Source: an uncultured Prevotellaceae bacterium
Lineage (GTDB): Bacteria > Bacteroidota > Bacteroidia > Bacteroidales > Bacteroidaceae
Direction: 5' to 3'
Assembly (NCBI GenBank): GCA_900321965.1
Contig: ONYA01000011.1
Span: 1-64,000 of the forward strand
Length of the DNA: 64,000 nucleotides
The notes beneath the pieces are model-generated. The model did not search any database and was not told the origin of the DNA. It worked only from the letters and a program-made list of their open reading frames with translations. Within the stretch, counting starts at the first letter, position 1, and every line of letters starts with the position of its first letter. The position numbers were made by a program, and so were the translations under genes. Below, piece after piece: positions 25,472 to 34,360 of this stretch.

Positions 25472-28297
25472 TTATATCTTTTCTTTCAAATATTGGCCTG
25501 TGATGCTTTTCTGGCACTGGGTCACCTCTTCGGGTGTTCCGGCAATGACTAACGAGCCGCCGCGGTCGCCTCCGTCAGGTCCGAGGTCGATAACGTGGTC
25601 AGCACATTTGACGACTTCCAGGTTATGCTCGATGACCACAATACTATGACCGCGCTCGATGAGTGCATCAAACGACTTGAGCAAACGGCTGATGTCGTGG
25701 AAGTGCAAACCTGTTGTGGGCTCGTCGAATATAAATAAAGTGGGCTCCTGTCGCTCCTGCCCGATGAAGTATGCCAGTTTCACGCGCTGGTTCTCGCCAC
25801 CCGAGAGCGACGAAGAGTTCTGTCCTAACTTGATGTAGCCGAGTCCGACATCCTCTAAGGGTTTTAGCCGGTTGACGATGGTTTTGTGGCCTTTGAAGAA
25901 TTCGAGAGCCTCGGAGATGGTCATATTAAGAACGTCATAGATGTTCTTGCCTTTGTAGCGCACGTCGAGGATGTCCTGTTTGAAGCGCCGTCCGTGACAG
26001 GCTTCGCACTCCAGCACGAGGTCTGCCATGAACTGCATCTCGACGGTGATGGTGCCGGCACCCTTACACTCGTCGCAGCGGCCACCGTCGGCGTTGAACG
26101 AGAAATACTGACTGCTGAAACCCATCTGCTGGCTCAGGGGCTGACTGGCATAGAGGTCGCGGATGGCGTCGTAAGCCTTGACGTATGTAGCTGGATTCGA
26201 GCGTGTTGACTTGCCGATGGGGTTCTGGTCGACGAACTCGATATGCTTGACGGCATCGATGTCGCCCGTCAGTCCGAGATATTCGCCAGGAGCATCAAAC
26301 ACTTCGCCGATATGGCGTTTGAGGGCAGGGTAGAGAATACCCTTGATAAGGCTCGACTTGCCGCTTCCTGATACGCCCGTCACAACGGTCATCACGTTGA
26401 GCGGAATCTTCACGTCGATGCCGCGCAGGTTGTTCATGCGGGCACCCTTGATGCCGATATAGCGGTTCCAAGGGCGACGCGACGTGGGGACGGGAATCTG
26501 CTCTTCGCCGCACAAATACTTGACGGTATAACTGCGCGAGTTCTTGCTATTGCTCTTGCTGACGTCGGGCGTACCAGCATAGACAATTTCGCCACCCAGC
26601 CGGCCTGCATCGGGGCCAACGTCAATCAGGTAGTCGGCGGCCCGCATGATCTCCTCGTCGTGCTCAACGACGACCACCGTGTTGCCGATGGCTTGCAGTT
26701 CCTTAAGTACGTGAATCAGTCGGTCTGTGTCGCGTGAGTGGAGCCCTATGCTGGGTTCGTCGAGGATGTAGAGCGAGCCAACCAGCGAACTGCCCAAGCT
26801 GGTGCAGAGGTTGATACGCTGGCTTTCGCCGCCGCTGAGCGTGTTCGAGAGACGGTTGAGCGTCAGATAGCCAAGTCCCACATCTAAAAGGAATTGCAGA
26901 CGTGAGGTTATCTCAGCTAACAAGCGTCGTCCGACCTCGACATCATGCTCGTTGAGTGTCAGGTGGTCAAACCATTCCTTGAGTCTGATAACGGGCATTT
27001 GCACCAGATCGGTGATGCTTCGTCCGTCTATCTTGACGTATTCTGCTTCAGGTTTCAGGCGGGTGCCGTGACACTTCGGACAGGTTGTCTTGCCTCGATA
27101 ACGTGCCTGCATCACGCGGTATTGAATCTTATACTGATTCTCCTTGAGCATCTCGAAGAACTGGTCGATGCACGGCTTTTCTTTGGCGCCTCGGTCTGAC
27201 GGCAACCCGTGCCAAAGCCAGTCTTTCTGCTGCTGGCTGAGGTTCATGTATGGCTCGAAAATGGGGAAGTCGTCCTTCTGTGCGTGCTGTATGAACCATT
27301 GTTGCCACTCCTTCATCTTCTCGCCGTGCCAGCAGACGACGCAGCCGTCGTAGACAGACAGCGTCGTGTTGGGAATCACCAGCCGCTCGTCGATGCCGAT
27401 GACTTTGCCGAAGCCCTGACACTCAGGACAGGCTCCCATAGGCGAGTTGAACGAGAATAGTTGGTCTGTAGGCTCCTCGAACATCATGCCGTCGGCCTCG
27501 AATTTCATAGAGAAGTCGTAAATGATGTTCGACGGCAGGAACATCAGGCGACACTCGCCGTGACCCTCGTAGAATGCGGTCTCGGCAGAGTCTACCAGTC
27601 GCGCAATGGCGTCTTTGGAGTCGTCTACTGACATACGGTCGACAACAAGATACAGGCCTTCTCCGTCGTCCGCCGATTGGGGGAGGCTTTCCAGATAGTC
27701 ATCTATACGGACGAATTGAGTTTCCTCAGCCCCCCCTCTACGGGAGGGTGACGGGGGAAGGCTTATCCTCGCATAGCCCTCCATCTGATAGGCCTTCAGC
27801 TGTTGCTCCAGCGTGCGGTCTTCAGACAAGTGGATAGGGGCCATCACGACAAACTTCGTGCCTTTCTGGTACGACAGCATCTGTTGGACAATGTCCTCGG
27901 TAGAGTGTTTCTTGACCTCCTGACCGCTGATAGGTGAATAGGTGCGGCCGATGCGGGCATAGAGCAGCCGTAGGTATTCGTATATTTCCGTCGACGTGCC
28001 GACGGTACTGCGCGGATTGCGCGAGATGACTTTCTGCTCGATGGCGATGGCGGGTGGAATGCCTCGTATGAAGTCGCACTCAGGCTTGTTCATACGCCCC
28101 AAGAACTGACGGGCATACGACGAGAGACTTTCGACGTAACGGCGTTGCCCCTCGGCGTAGAGCGTGTCGAAAGCCAAAGATGATTTGCCGGAGCCACTGA
28201 CTCCGGCAATCACCACAAATTTGTTTCTTGGAATACGCACATCAACATTTTTCAGATTGTTGACACGCGCTCCTTTTATTTCAATATATTCGCCCAA
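25472..28297 (-). CDS. uvrA: Excinuclease ABC subunit A
   Basis: A 941-residue DNA-damage recognition ATPase of nucleotide excision repair. It has two ABC modules: Walker A GVSGSGKSSLAFDTLYAEG near residue 33 and GVSGSGKSSLIKGILYP near 640, with signatures LSGGESQRINL and LSGGENQRVKLA. Zinc-finger cysteines are CPECQGFG and CDECKGAG ... CEACHG. Residues about 179-190 (SLPPSPSRRGGAEE) do not belong to the family pattern. They are encoded by a GC-rich palindromic repeat inserted in frame (27727-27763). No promoter motif is visible in the 28-nt gap behind uxaB. uvrB and uvrC are not in the window. Confidence 0.96.
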   Translation of the reverse strand: MGEYIEIKGARVNNLKNVDVRIPRNKFVVIAGVSGSGKSSLAFDTLYAEGQRRYVESLSSYARQFLGRMNKPECDFIRGIPPAIAIEQKVISRNPRSTVGTSTEIYEYLRLLYARIGRTYSPISGQEVKKHSTEDIVQQMLSYQKGTKFVVMAPIHLSEDRTLEQQLKAYQMEGYARISLPPSPSRRGGAEETQFVRIDDYLESLPQSADDGEGLYLVVDRMSVDDSKDAIARLVDSAETAFYEGHGECRLMFLPSNIIYDFSMKFEADGMMFEEPTDQLFSFNSPMGACPECQGFGKVIGIDERLVIPNTTLSVYDGCVVCWHGEKMKEWQQWFIQHAQKDDFPIFEPYMNLSQQQKDWLWHGLPSDRGAKEKPCIDQFFEMLKENQYKIQYRVMQARYRGKTTCPKCHGTRLKPEAEYVKIDGRSITDLVQMPVIRLKEWFDHLTLNEHDVEVGRRLLAEITSRLQFLLDVGLGYLTLNRLSNTLSGGESQRINLCTSLGSSLVGSLYILDEPSIGLHSRDTDRLIHVLKELQAIGNTVVVVEHDEEIMRAADYLIDVGPDAGRLGGEIVYAGTPDVSKSNSKNSRSYTVKYLCGEEQIPVPTSRRPWNRYIGIKGARMNNLRGIDVKIPLNVMTVVTGVSGSGKSSLIKGILYPALKRHIGEVFDAPGEYLGLTGDIDAVKHIEFVDQNPIGKSTRSNPATYVKAYDAIRDLYASQPLSQQMGFSSQYFSFNADGGRCDECKGAGTITVEMQFMADLVLECEACHGRRFKQDILDVRYKGKNIYDVLNMTISEALEFFKGHKTIVNRLKPLEDVGLGYIKLGQNSSSLSGGENQRVKLAYFIGQERQEPTLFIFDEPTTGLHFHDISRLLKSFDALIERGHSIVVIEHNLEVVKCADHVIDLGPDGGDRGGSLVIAGTPEEVTQCQKSITGQYLKEKI
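27727..27763. repeat. GC-rich palindromic element inserted in frame inside uvrA
   Basis: On the plus strand it starts AGCCCCCCCT and contains the palindrome CCCTCTACGGGAGGG, then TGACGGGGGAAGGC. Read by uvrA it adds a Pro/Ser/Arg/Gly-rich loop. It shares AGCCCC(CC)T and the palindromic core style with the elements in pheT and at the window start. Confidence 0.7.
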
Positions 28298-28325
28298 TAA
28301 TTCTCAGAATTCAATGAACTCAAAT

Positions 28326-29765
28326 CTACAGAATTGTCTTGACAGCCTCGAGCATACCCTTCTGCTGGATGAGGTCGAGGAACATCTTGACCATAGCGTT
28401 CAAGCCCTGAATCTTGTTGAGGTCTTCCTGCCAGATGAACTCTGCACCAAGAACGCCGTCAGCCACCTTCTGCGTGTCGCCAGTAGCCCACAGCTCCTTC
28501 AGCAGGTCCATAATTTTCTGGTCGTCGTTCGGAACAATCTCCACGCCGTCGGCACGCTTGCCACCCTTGTAGTAGGTGATGATGGCTGCGAGACCAAAGA
28601 CGAGACCCTTAGGCAGCTCGCCCTTGCGCTCAAGATAGGTCTTCACGCCAGGCAGGTCGCGAGCCTGGAACTTCGGGAACGAGTTCAGCATGATAGAGGT
28701 CACCTGATGGTCGACAAACGGGTTGTCGAAGCGTTCCAGCACGTCGCCAGCGAACTTCTCGAGCTCTTCCATAGGCAGGTCGAGCGTCTGCATCAGCTCC
28801 TCAAACTGCACCTTGTGGATGTACTTCGAGATAATCTCGTGGTTGCAGGCGTCGCGGACGATGTTCACGCCACTCAGGAAAGCTACAGGACTCAGCACGG
28901 TGTGCGGGCCGTTAAGCAGTGTCACCTTGCGCTTGTGGTAAGGCTCTTCAGAGGGAACAAACAGCACATGCAGACCAGCCTTGTCGGCGGGGAATTCTGC
29001 AGCTACTTCCTTCGGAGCCTCGATGACCCAGAGGTGGAAGTTCTCGGCCTGGACGACGAGGTTGTCGCGATAGCAGATCTTCTCCTGAATCTGCTTGATC
29101 TCGTTGCGGGGGAATCCAGGCACGATGCGGTCGACGAGTGTAGCATAGACGCCGCACGACTCCTCGAACCACTTCTTGAAGCCCTCGGGCAACTGCCACA
29201 GTTCAATGTACTTCTCGATGCAGTCCTTCAGCACGTGGCCGTTCAGGAAGATCAGCTCGCAGGGGAAGATGATCAAGCCTTTCGTGGGGTCGCCGTTAAA
29301 CGTCTGATAGCGGCGATAGAGCAGCTGGACGAGCTTGCCGGGATAGCTGCTTGCGGGAGCGTCCTCCAATTTGCAGGCGGGATCAAAAGCGATACCGGCC
29401 TCTGTAGTGTTTGAGATGACGAAACGAATCTCTGGCTGGTCGGCCAATGCCATGAATGCAGCATTCTGGGTATAGGGGTTCAATGCGCGGCTGATGACGT
29501 CGATGCGCTCCAGTGTGTTCACAGCCTTGCCGTTCTCACGTCCCTGCAGGTTGACGTGATACAGACAATCCTGAGCGTTGAGCCAGTCAACCATACCTTT
29601 TTCGATAGGCTGTACAACGACAACAGAACCGTTGAAGTCGGTCTTCTGGTCCATGTTCCAAATAATCCAATCTACGAACGCGCGAAGGAAGTTACCCTCA
29701 CCAAACTGAATCACTTTCTCGGGCATCACGCTCTTAGGCGCAAATTGCTTGTTTAATGGTTTCAT
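28326..29765 (-). CDS. uxaB: Tagaturonate reductase (altronate oxidoreductase)
   Basis: A 479-residue mannitol-dehydrogenase-family enzyme that interconverts D-tagaturonate and D-altronate with NAD(H). Visible marks are VIQFGEGNFLRAFVDWII (nucleotide-binding start), ISNTTEAGIAF, NGPHTVLSPVAFLSG and KRKVTLLNGPH in the catalytic core. Length is normal. It has its own promoter (29808-29839) and shares the leader word ACTAAAACAA with uxaA and kdgK. It works with UxaA, KdgK and Eda in this locus on galacturonate from pectin. Confidence 0.93.
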   Translation of the reverse strand: MKPLNKQFAPKSVMPEKVIQFGEGNFLRAFVDWIIWNMDQKTDFNGSVVVVQPIEKGMVDWLNAQDCLYHVNLQGRENGKAVNTLERIDVISRALNPYTQNAAFMALADQPEIRFVISNTTEAGIAFDPACKLEDAPASSYPGKLVQLLYRRYQTFNGDPTKGLIIFPCELIFLNGHVLKDCIEKYIELWQLPEGFKKWFEESCGVYATLVDRIVPGFPRNEIKQIQEKICYRDNLVVQAENFHLWVIEAPKEVAAEFPADKAGLHVLFVPSEEPYHKRKVTLLNGPHTVLSPVAFLSGVNIVRDACNHEIISKYIHKVQFEELMQTLDLPMEELEKFAGDVLERFDNPFVDHQVTSIMLNSFPKFQARDLPGVKTYLERKGELPKGLVFGLAAIITYYKGGKRADGVEIVPNDDQKIMDLLKELWATGDTQKVADGVLGAEFIWQEDLNKIQGLNAMVKMFLDLIQQKGMLEAVKTIL

Positions 29766-29775
29766 ACGTTTTTAT

Positions 29776-29785
29776 TTGTTTTAGT
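29776..29785 (-). promoter_or_regulatory. Shared leader motif ACTAAAACAA before uxaB
   Basis: Minus-strand ACTAAAACAA, 10 nt upstream of the uxaB ATG. The same decamer occurs before uxaA (31378-31387, also 10 nt), kdgK (32628-32637, 8 nt) and the rhaM-like gene (39785-39794, 2 nt). Confidence 0.6.
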
Positions 29786-29807
29786 TGTTTGTATTATTTT
29801 TCGATTG

Positions 29808-29839
29808 CAAAGATACGACAAAAAATTATAACCTCCAAA
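29808..29839 (-). promoter_or_regulatory. Promoter of uxaB
   Basis: On the minus strand: TTTG (29839-29836), a 20-nt spacer, then TATCTTTG (29815-29808). The ATG is 42 nt downstream. uxaB can therefore be transcribed separately from uxaA. Confidence 0.75.
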
Positions 29840-29873
29840 TATACTTGGCTTAAAATCTCCGTAATGGTTTGCA

Positions 29874-31367
29874 CTACAGAGTGACGCCATTCTTGAAGAT
29901 GGATATTTCGCGGTAGTCGTTCTCTTCGTTGCGGGCTTTCTCGCCGCTGGCGACGGCCAGCACCTTGTCAATGAACTCAGGCACCAGTTCCTTCATCGTG
30001 CGCCCCTCGACCAGCTGTCCGGCTGAGAAGTCCACCCAGTTTGGCTTACGGGCTGCAAGGGTGGGGTTGGTAGCAATCTTCATCGTGGGAACGAAGGTAC
30101 CAAACGGCGTGCCGCGACCTGTGGTGAAGAGTACCAAGTGACAGCCGCACGATGCCAGAGCCGTAGCTGCCACAAGGTCGTTGCCTGGTGCTGAGAGCAA
30201 GTTCAGTCCTGTGTTCTCAAGACGGTCGCCATACTCCATTACGCCGCTGACGGGTGCCTTGCCGCACTTCTGCGTACATCCCAGAGCCTTGTCCTCAAGG
30301 GTCGAGATGCCTCCGGCCTTGTTGCCAGGTGAGGGATTCTCGCCGACGGGTTCACCATGAGAGAGGAAGTACTCCTTGAAGTTATTAATCATCGAGACGG
30401 TCTGCTGGAACAGTTGCTCGTTGCGGCAGCGGTTCATGAGGATAGTCTCTGCGCCAAACATTTCAGGCACCTCCGTCAGTACCGATGTGCCGCCCTGAGC
30501 TACCAACCAGTCGCTGAACTCGCCCACGAGCGGATTGGCCGTGATGCCGCTGAAACCGTCGGAGCCGCCACACTTCAGGCCAACGCGCAGCTTGGAGACG
30601 GGCACCTCCTCGCGCTTGTCGTTCTTGGCAATGTCGTAGAGCTCGCGCAGCACCTGCATGCCGGCTTCTACTTCGTCGCCGTCAACCTTCTGGGTCACCA
30701 GCAGACGGATGCGCGATTTGTCGTAGTCGCCCAGCATCGCCATAAAGTCGTCGGGCTGGTTGTTCTCGCAGCCTAAGCTCAGCACCAGCACACCGCCAGC
30801 ATTGGGGTGCAGACAGATGTCGCGCAGCACCTTGCGGGTGTTCTCGTGGTCGCCAGAGAGCTGCGAACAGCCGTAGTTATGATGCCACGCATAGACGCTG
30901 TCGATACCCTCGCAGCCTGTCTCCTTGCGAAGCTGTGTAGCCAGACGTTCAGCAATGCCATTGACACAGCCGACGGTAGGCACGATCCAAATCTCGTTGC
31001 GCACGCCGACATCGCCATTGGCACGCTTGTAGGCTTTGAACGTGCGACCCTCATTGGGAATGCTGAGTTCTTCGTTGACGGGTTCGTACTTGTATTCCAG
31101 TGTGCCGCTGAGGTTGGTTTTCAGGTTGTTCTCGTTCACCCAGTCGCCAGCCTTCATAGCCTGGCGAGCATGACCGATGGGATAACCATATTTAATAATG
31201 TTGTCGCCCTCCTGCACGTCTTTGATCAGCACCTTGTGACCAGCGGGCGTGTCCTGATTGAGGACGATGTCCTGACCGTCGACGCTGATGATCTCACCTT
31301 TTTTCTTTTCTACTAAACAGACTACAACAGAGTCTGCGGGATTAATTTTCAAAAATGTAGCTTGCAT
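29874..31367 (-). CDS. uxaA: Altronate dehydratase
   Basis: A 497-residue iron-dependent dehydratase that converts D-altronate to 2-keto-3-deoxygluconate. An N-terminal SAF domain (about residues 1-95, with VCLVEKKKGEI and YGYPIGHA) precedes the UxaA/GarD catalytic domain. That domain has conserved Cys/His sites NYGCSQLSGDHENT, SLGCENNQ, GLKCGGSDGFSGITANP and ALGCTQKCGKAPV. The gene lies between lacI (26-nt gap, no promoter seen) and uxaB, so it is read from the lacI promoter. It shares the ACTAAAACAA leader. Confidence 0.94.
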   Translation of the reverse strand: MQATFLKINPADSVVVCLVEKKKGEIISVDGQDIVLNQDTPAGHKVLIKDVQEGDNIIKYGYPIGHARQAMKAGDWVNENNLKTNLSGTLEYKYEPVNEELSIPNEGRTFKAYKRANGDVGVRNEIWIVPTVGCVNGIAERLATQLRKETGCEGIDSVYAWHHNYGCSQLSGDHENTRKVLRDICLHPNAGGVLVLSLGCENNQPDDFMAMLGDYDKSRIRLLVTQKVDGDEVEAGMQVLRELYDIAKNDKREEVPVSKLRVGLKCGGSDGFSGITANPLVGEFSDWLVAQGGTSVLTEVPEMFGAETILMNRCRNEQLFQQTVSMINNFKEYFLSHGEPVGENPSPGNKAGGISTLEDKALGCTQKCGKAPVSGVMEYGDRLENTGLNLLSAPGNDLVAATALASCGCHLVLFTTGRGTPFGTFVPTMKIATNPTLAARKPNWVDFSAGQLVEGRTMKELVPEFIDKVLAVASGEKARNEENDYREISIFKNGVTL

Positions 31368-31393
31368 AAGTTTGTATTTGTTTTAGTTGATGA

Positions 31394-32464
31394 TTATCCT
31401 CTGAAGGTACGGCGATAAAAGTCCACATTTTCGCGCGTCAGCAGTTCGATGGGCATATAGTTGACAGGGTTCACCTTTTTCTTCAGCACGATGGCCTCGA
31501 AGAGCGACTCGATGCAGGAGTAGCCCTGACGGTAGGCGTGCTGAGCAATGAGGAACGAGATGCTGCCCTCCTTGACGCACAGTTCGTTTTTTGGCACCAT
31601 ATCGTAGCCCATGATCTGAATGTCGCGGCGATTGGTGTGCAGCAGGAACTCACCCACAATGTGAGCCTTTGAGTTGAACGTGATGCAATGGTGAACCTGC
31701 GGATGTTCCTTAAAGAACTCCTCGAGTATCTTGTTGTAATCCTCTGGTTTATCGTCTAATGAGAGATTGACTTCTGAAATCTTGACGTCAGGAAAGTGGT
31801 CGCGCATATAATGACGGAACCCCGTCTCGCGGTTCTCCTGCTGCTTCGATGCCACATTGCCGTCGCGCATTTGTTTCATCAGCATAATCTCTTTCTCCTT
31901 CGACGCGATGAGCATCAGCATACGGGCTGCAAAATAGCCGCTTTGGAACGAGTCTTGTCCGTAGAACGACAGCGGTCGCAGGTCGGGCATATAGGAGTCG
32001 AGCAGGATGAATGGTATCTGCTGGTCGTGCAGATGGTCAGTAAACTGGCGCGTCAATTCCAGCTTTGACGGTACGATGATAACGCCGGCGGGGTGTTGCT
32101 TCTTACATTCGGCGGTAGCTTTCTCGAAAGTCTTCAGGTCAAACCTATTATAATATATGAACTCTACGGAGATGCCGAAGTCGCGGCGATGCTCACAGGC
32201 GGCTACACAACCCTCTTCAATCTCTTCCCAGTAAGCCTCCGACTCGTGCTTTGGCAGCAGGCAGTAGAAGGTGTAGCTTTTATTGTAGGCCAATGCTGAA
32301 GCATACATGTTGGGCTTATAGTCCAACTCCTCTAAAGCCTTGTTGACCTTGTCTAATGCTTTTTTCGACACGTTGGGACGATTGTGCAGCACGCGGTCGA
32401 CGGTACCTGCCGAAACGCCCGCCCGTTCTGCAATGTCCTTGATTCTTATATTCTCTTTTGCCAT
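31394..32464 (-). CDS. LacI-family transcriptional regulator of the hexuronate genes
   Basis: A 356-residue regulator. The N-terminal LacI helix-turn-helix reads IKDIAERAGVSAGTVDRVLHNRPNVS and the hinge region is LEELDYKPN. A periplasmic-binding-protein-like sugar domain follows (VIIVPSKLELTRQF, PFILLDSYMP, IMGYDMVP). The ATG at 32464 is chosen. The one at 32488 would overlap the -7 promoter element at 32486-32493, and the homologous sequence begins at MAKENIRIKDIAE. It is divergent from kdgK and precedes uxaA, so it is the obvious local regulator, with a KDG-type or uronate effector by inference. A candidate operator lies between the two promoters. Confidence 0.88.
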   Translation of the reverse strand: MAKENIRIKDIAERAGVSAGTVDRVLHNRPNVSKKALDKVNKALEELDYKPNMYASALAYNKSYTFYCLLPKHESEAYWEEIEEGCVAACEHRRDFGISVEFIYYNRFDLKTFEKATAECKKQHPAGVIIVPSKLELTRQFTDHLHDQQIPFILLDSYMPDLRPLSFYGQDSFQSGYFAARMLMLIASKEKEIMLMKQMRDGNVASKQQENRETGFRHYMRDHFPDVKISEVNLSLDDKPEDYNKILEEFFKEHPQVHHCITFNSKAHIVGEFLLHTNRRDIQIMGYDMVPKNELCVKEGSISFLIAQHAYRQGYSCIESLFEAIVLKKKVNPVNYMPIELLTRENVDFYRRTFRG

Positions 32465-32485
32465 GATTCTTTGCTTAGAATGTTG

Positions 32486-32517
32486 CAAAGGTAAATAAAA
32501 ACTTTTATACCACCAAA
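32486..32517 (-). promoter_or_regulatory. Promoter of lacI-uxaA
   Basis: On the minus strand: TTTGG (TTTG 32517-32514), a 20-nt spacer, then TACCTTTG (32493-32486), giving a leader of about 20 nt to the ATG at 32464. The -33 element is part of ATTTGGTGG, mirrored in the kdgK promoter. Confidence 0.8.
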
Positions 32518-32570
32518 TTTCTGCCTGACGAAATCGGTTACGAAAGTTTTTTTCGTGCTTTATTTGGTGG
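32510..32570. promoter_or_regulatory. Inverted repeat and candidate LacI-type operator between divergent promoters
   Basis: CCACCAAAT (32510-32518) and ATTTGGTGG (32562-32570) are perfect inverted copies, and each contains the -33 TTTG of one divergent promoter. Between them GAAATCGGTTAC (32530-32541) has the CG-centred, partly symmetric AAnCGnTT form typical of LacI-family operators. Control of both directions by the adjacent regulator is inferred. Confidence 0.6.
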
Positions 32571-32594
32571 ATTCAAAAAATCGTCGTATCTTTG
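32563..32594 (+). promoter_or_regulatory. Promoter of kdgK-eda-sensor kinase
   Basis: TTTG (32563-32566), a 20-nt spacer, TATCTTTG (32587-32594). The kdgK ATG is 51 nt downstream. Confidence 0.8.
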
Positions 32595-32645
32595 TGGTCG
32601 CAATTAGTAAAACAATTAATCTATAGTACTAAAACAAACAAGACA

Positions 32646-33668
32646 ATGGCAAAAATCGTAACATTGGGCGAGATTATGCTCCGCCTGTCTCCGCAAGGAA
32701 ACGACCGTTTTATCCAGAGTGAATCATTCCGCATCATCCCTGGTGGTGGTGAAGCAAATGTCGCTATCTCAGTAGCCAACTATGGCCATGAGGCTTACTT
32801 CGTATCGAAACTCCCAAAGCATGAGATTGGTCAGATTGCAGTGAACGCTCTGCGTCGCTATGGTGTGAACACACAGTTCATCGCCCGTGGTGGTGACCGC
32901 GTGGGTCTGTATTATGCTGAGACAGGTGCTTCTATGCGTCCTTCAAAGGTGATTTATGACCGCGCTCACTCTTCTATTGCCGAGGCCGATCCTCAGGATT
33001 TCGACTTCGATGCTATCATGGAGGGTGCCTCCTGGTTCCACTGGTCAGGCATCACACCTGCCATCAGCGACAAGGCTGCCGAGCTGACGAAGCTGGCTTG
33101 TGAGGCTGCTAAGCGTCACGGTGTGACCGTCTCTGTCGACCTGAACTTCCGCAAGAAGCTGTGGACATCTGAGAAGGCTATCAGCATCATGCGCCCCTTG
33201 ATGCAGTATGTCGACGTCTGCATTGGCAACGAGGAGGACGCTGAGCTTTGCTTAGGCTTCAAGCCCGACGCTGACGTTGAGGGTGGTCAGACTGACGCTG
33301 CCGGCTACGAGGGCATCTTCAAGCAGATGATGCAAGAGTTCGGCTTCAAGTATGTCGTCTCTACGCTCCGTGAGTCGTTCAGCGCAACGTTCAACGGCTG
33401 GAAGGCCCTTATCTACGACGGTAAGGAGTTCTATCAGTCAAAGCGTTACGAAATCAATCCTATCATCGACCGCGTTGGTGGTGGCGACTCTTTCTCTGGC
33501 GGCTTGATTCACGGTCTGCTAACAAAGGAGACGCAGGGTGAGGCCTTAGAGTTTGCCGTAGCAGCATCGGCTCTGAAGCACACCATTAATGGCGACTTCA
33601 ACCTGGTGAGTGTTGACGAGGTTGAGAGTCTGGCTGGTGGTAATGCCAACGGTCGCGTGCAGAGATAA
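32646..33668 (+). CDS. kdgK: 2-keto-3-deoxygluconate kinase (PfkB family)
   Basis: A 340-residue ribokinase-type sugar kinase that phosphorylates 2-keto-3-deoxygluconate to KDPG. The substrate-binding start MAKIVTLGEIMLRLSP and PGGGEANVAISVANYG are typical. The PfkB signature DRVGGGDSFSGGLIHG carries the catalytic Asp. The ATG at 32646 is preferred because the longer frame would begin inside the promoter. The gene is first in the rightward operon with eda and the sensor kinase, opposite lacI-uxaA-uxaB. Pathway neighbours make KDG the likely substrate. Confidence 0.93.
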   Translation: MAKIVTLGEIMLRLSPQGNDRFIQSESFRIIPGGGEANVAISVANYGHEAYFVSKLPKHEIGQIAVNALRRYGVNTQFIARGGDRVGLYYAETGASMRPSKVIYDRAHSSIAEADPQDFDFDAIMEGASWFHWSGITPAISDKAAELTKLACEAAKRHGVTVSVDLNFRKKLWTSEKAISIMRPLMQYVDVCIGNEEDAELCLGFKPDADVEGGQTDAAGYEGIFKQMMQEFGFKYVVSTLRESFSATFNGWKALIYDGKEFYQSKRYEINPIIDRVGGGDSFSGGLIHGLLTKETQGEALEFAVAASALKHTINGDFNLVSVDEVESLAGGNANGRVQR

Positions 33669-33688
33669 TTGAACATTGAAGATTGAAC
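33668..33688 (+). repeat. Heptamer tandem array, ATTGAAN x3, kdgK/eda spacer
   Basis: ATTGAAC, ATTGAAG, ATTGAAC start in the kdgK stop codon and end 3 nt before the eda ATG, filling the spacer. Confidence 0.75.
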
Positions 33689-33691
33689 ATT

Positions 33692-34360
33692 ATGGCAAAG
33701 TTTGATAAGATAGCTGTTCTAAAGAAGATTGGCGATACGGGTATGGTGCCCGTTTTCTACCACAAGGATCTTGAGACTTGTAAGAATGTGGTGAAGGCTT
33801 GCTACGAAGGTGGCGTTCGTGCCTTTGAGTTTACTAATCGTGGTGACTTCGCTCATGAGATTTTTGGCGAGTTGGTGAAGTGGGCCGATAAGGAGTGCCC
33901 TGAGCTGGCTCTGGGTATTGGTAGCGTGGTTGACGCTCCTACGGCTGCCCTCTACCTGCAGTTAGGTGCAAACTTCGTGGTTGGCCCGCTGTTCAATCCC
34001 GAAATTGCTCCCGTCTGCAACCGCCGTCTCGTGCCTTACTGCCCTGGCTGCATGACCGTCAGCGAGATTGGCAAGGCCCAGGAGTTGGGTTGCGACCTGA
34101 CGAAGGTGTTCCCTGGCGACGTTGTTGGTCCTAACATGGTGAAGGGCCTGAAGGCTCCTATGCCTTGGTCGAAGATCATGGTCACGGGTGGTGTAGCTCC
34201 TGAGGAGGAGAACCTGACGAAATGGTTCAAGGCTGGCGTCTTCTGCGTTGGCATGGGCTCGAAGCTCTTCCCCTCTGACAAGGTGAAGGCCGGCGACTGG
34301 CAGTATGTGACCGATAAGTGCAAGGAGGCACTCGGTTATGTGGCTAAGGCGCGCGCTTAA
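33692..34360 (+). CDS. eda: KHG/KDPG aldolase
   Basis: A 222-residue class I aldolase that splits KDPG into pyruvate and glyceraldehyde-3-phosphate, the last step of the hexuronate route here. Family signs are [18 protein letters not shown] (catalytic Glu region), [12 protein letters not shown], and [12 protein letters not shown], whose Lys fits the Schiff-base lysine. The ATG at 33692 is used; a TTG three codons earlier lies in the repeat array. Its 3' end overlaps the sensor-kinase gene by 23 nt, indicating one operon. Confidence 0.93.
   Translation: MAKFDKIAVLKKIGDTGMVPVFYHKDLETCKNVVKACYEGGVRAFEFTNRGDFAHEIFGELVKWADKECPELALGIGSVVDAPTAALYLQLGANFVVGPLFNPEIAPVCNRRLVPYCPGCMTVSEIGKAQELGCDLTKVFPGDVVGPNMVKGLKAPMPWSKIMVTGGVAPEEENLTKWFKAGVFCVGMGSKLFPSDKVKAGDWQYVTDKCKEALGYVAKARA

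Noticed and set aside
28164-29414. A 416-codon plus-strand frame opposite uxaB
   Set aside because: Shadow of uxaB and the start of uvrA; no family resemblance.
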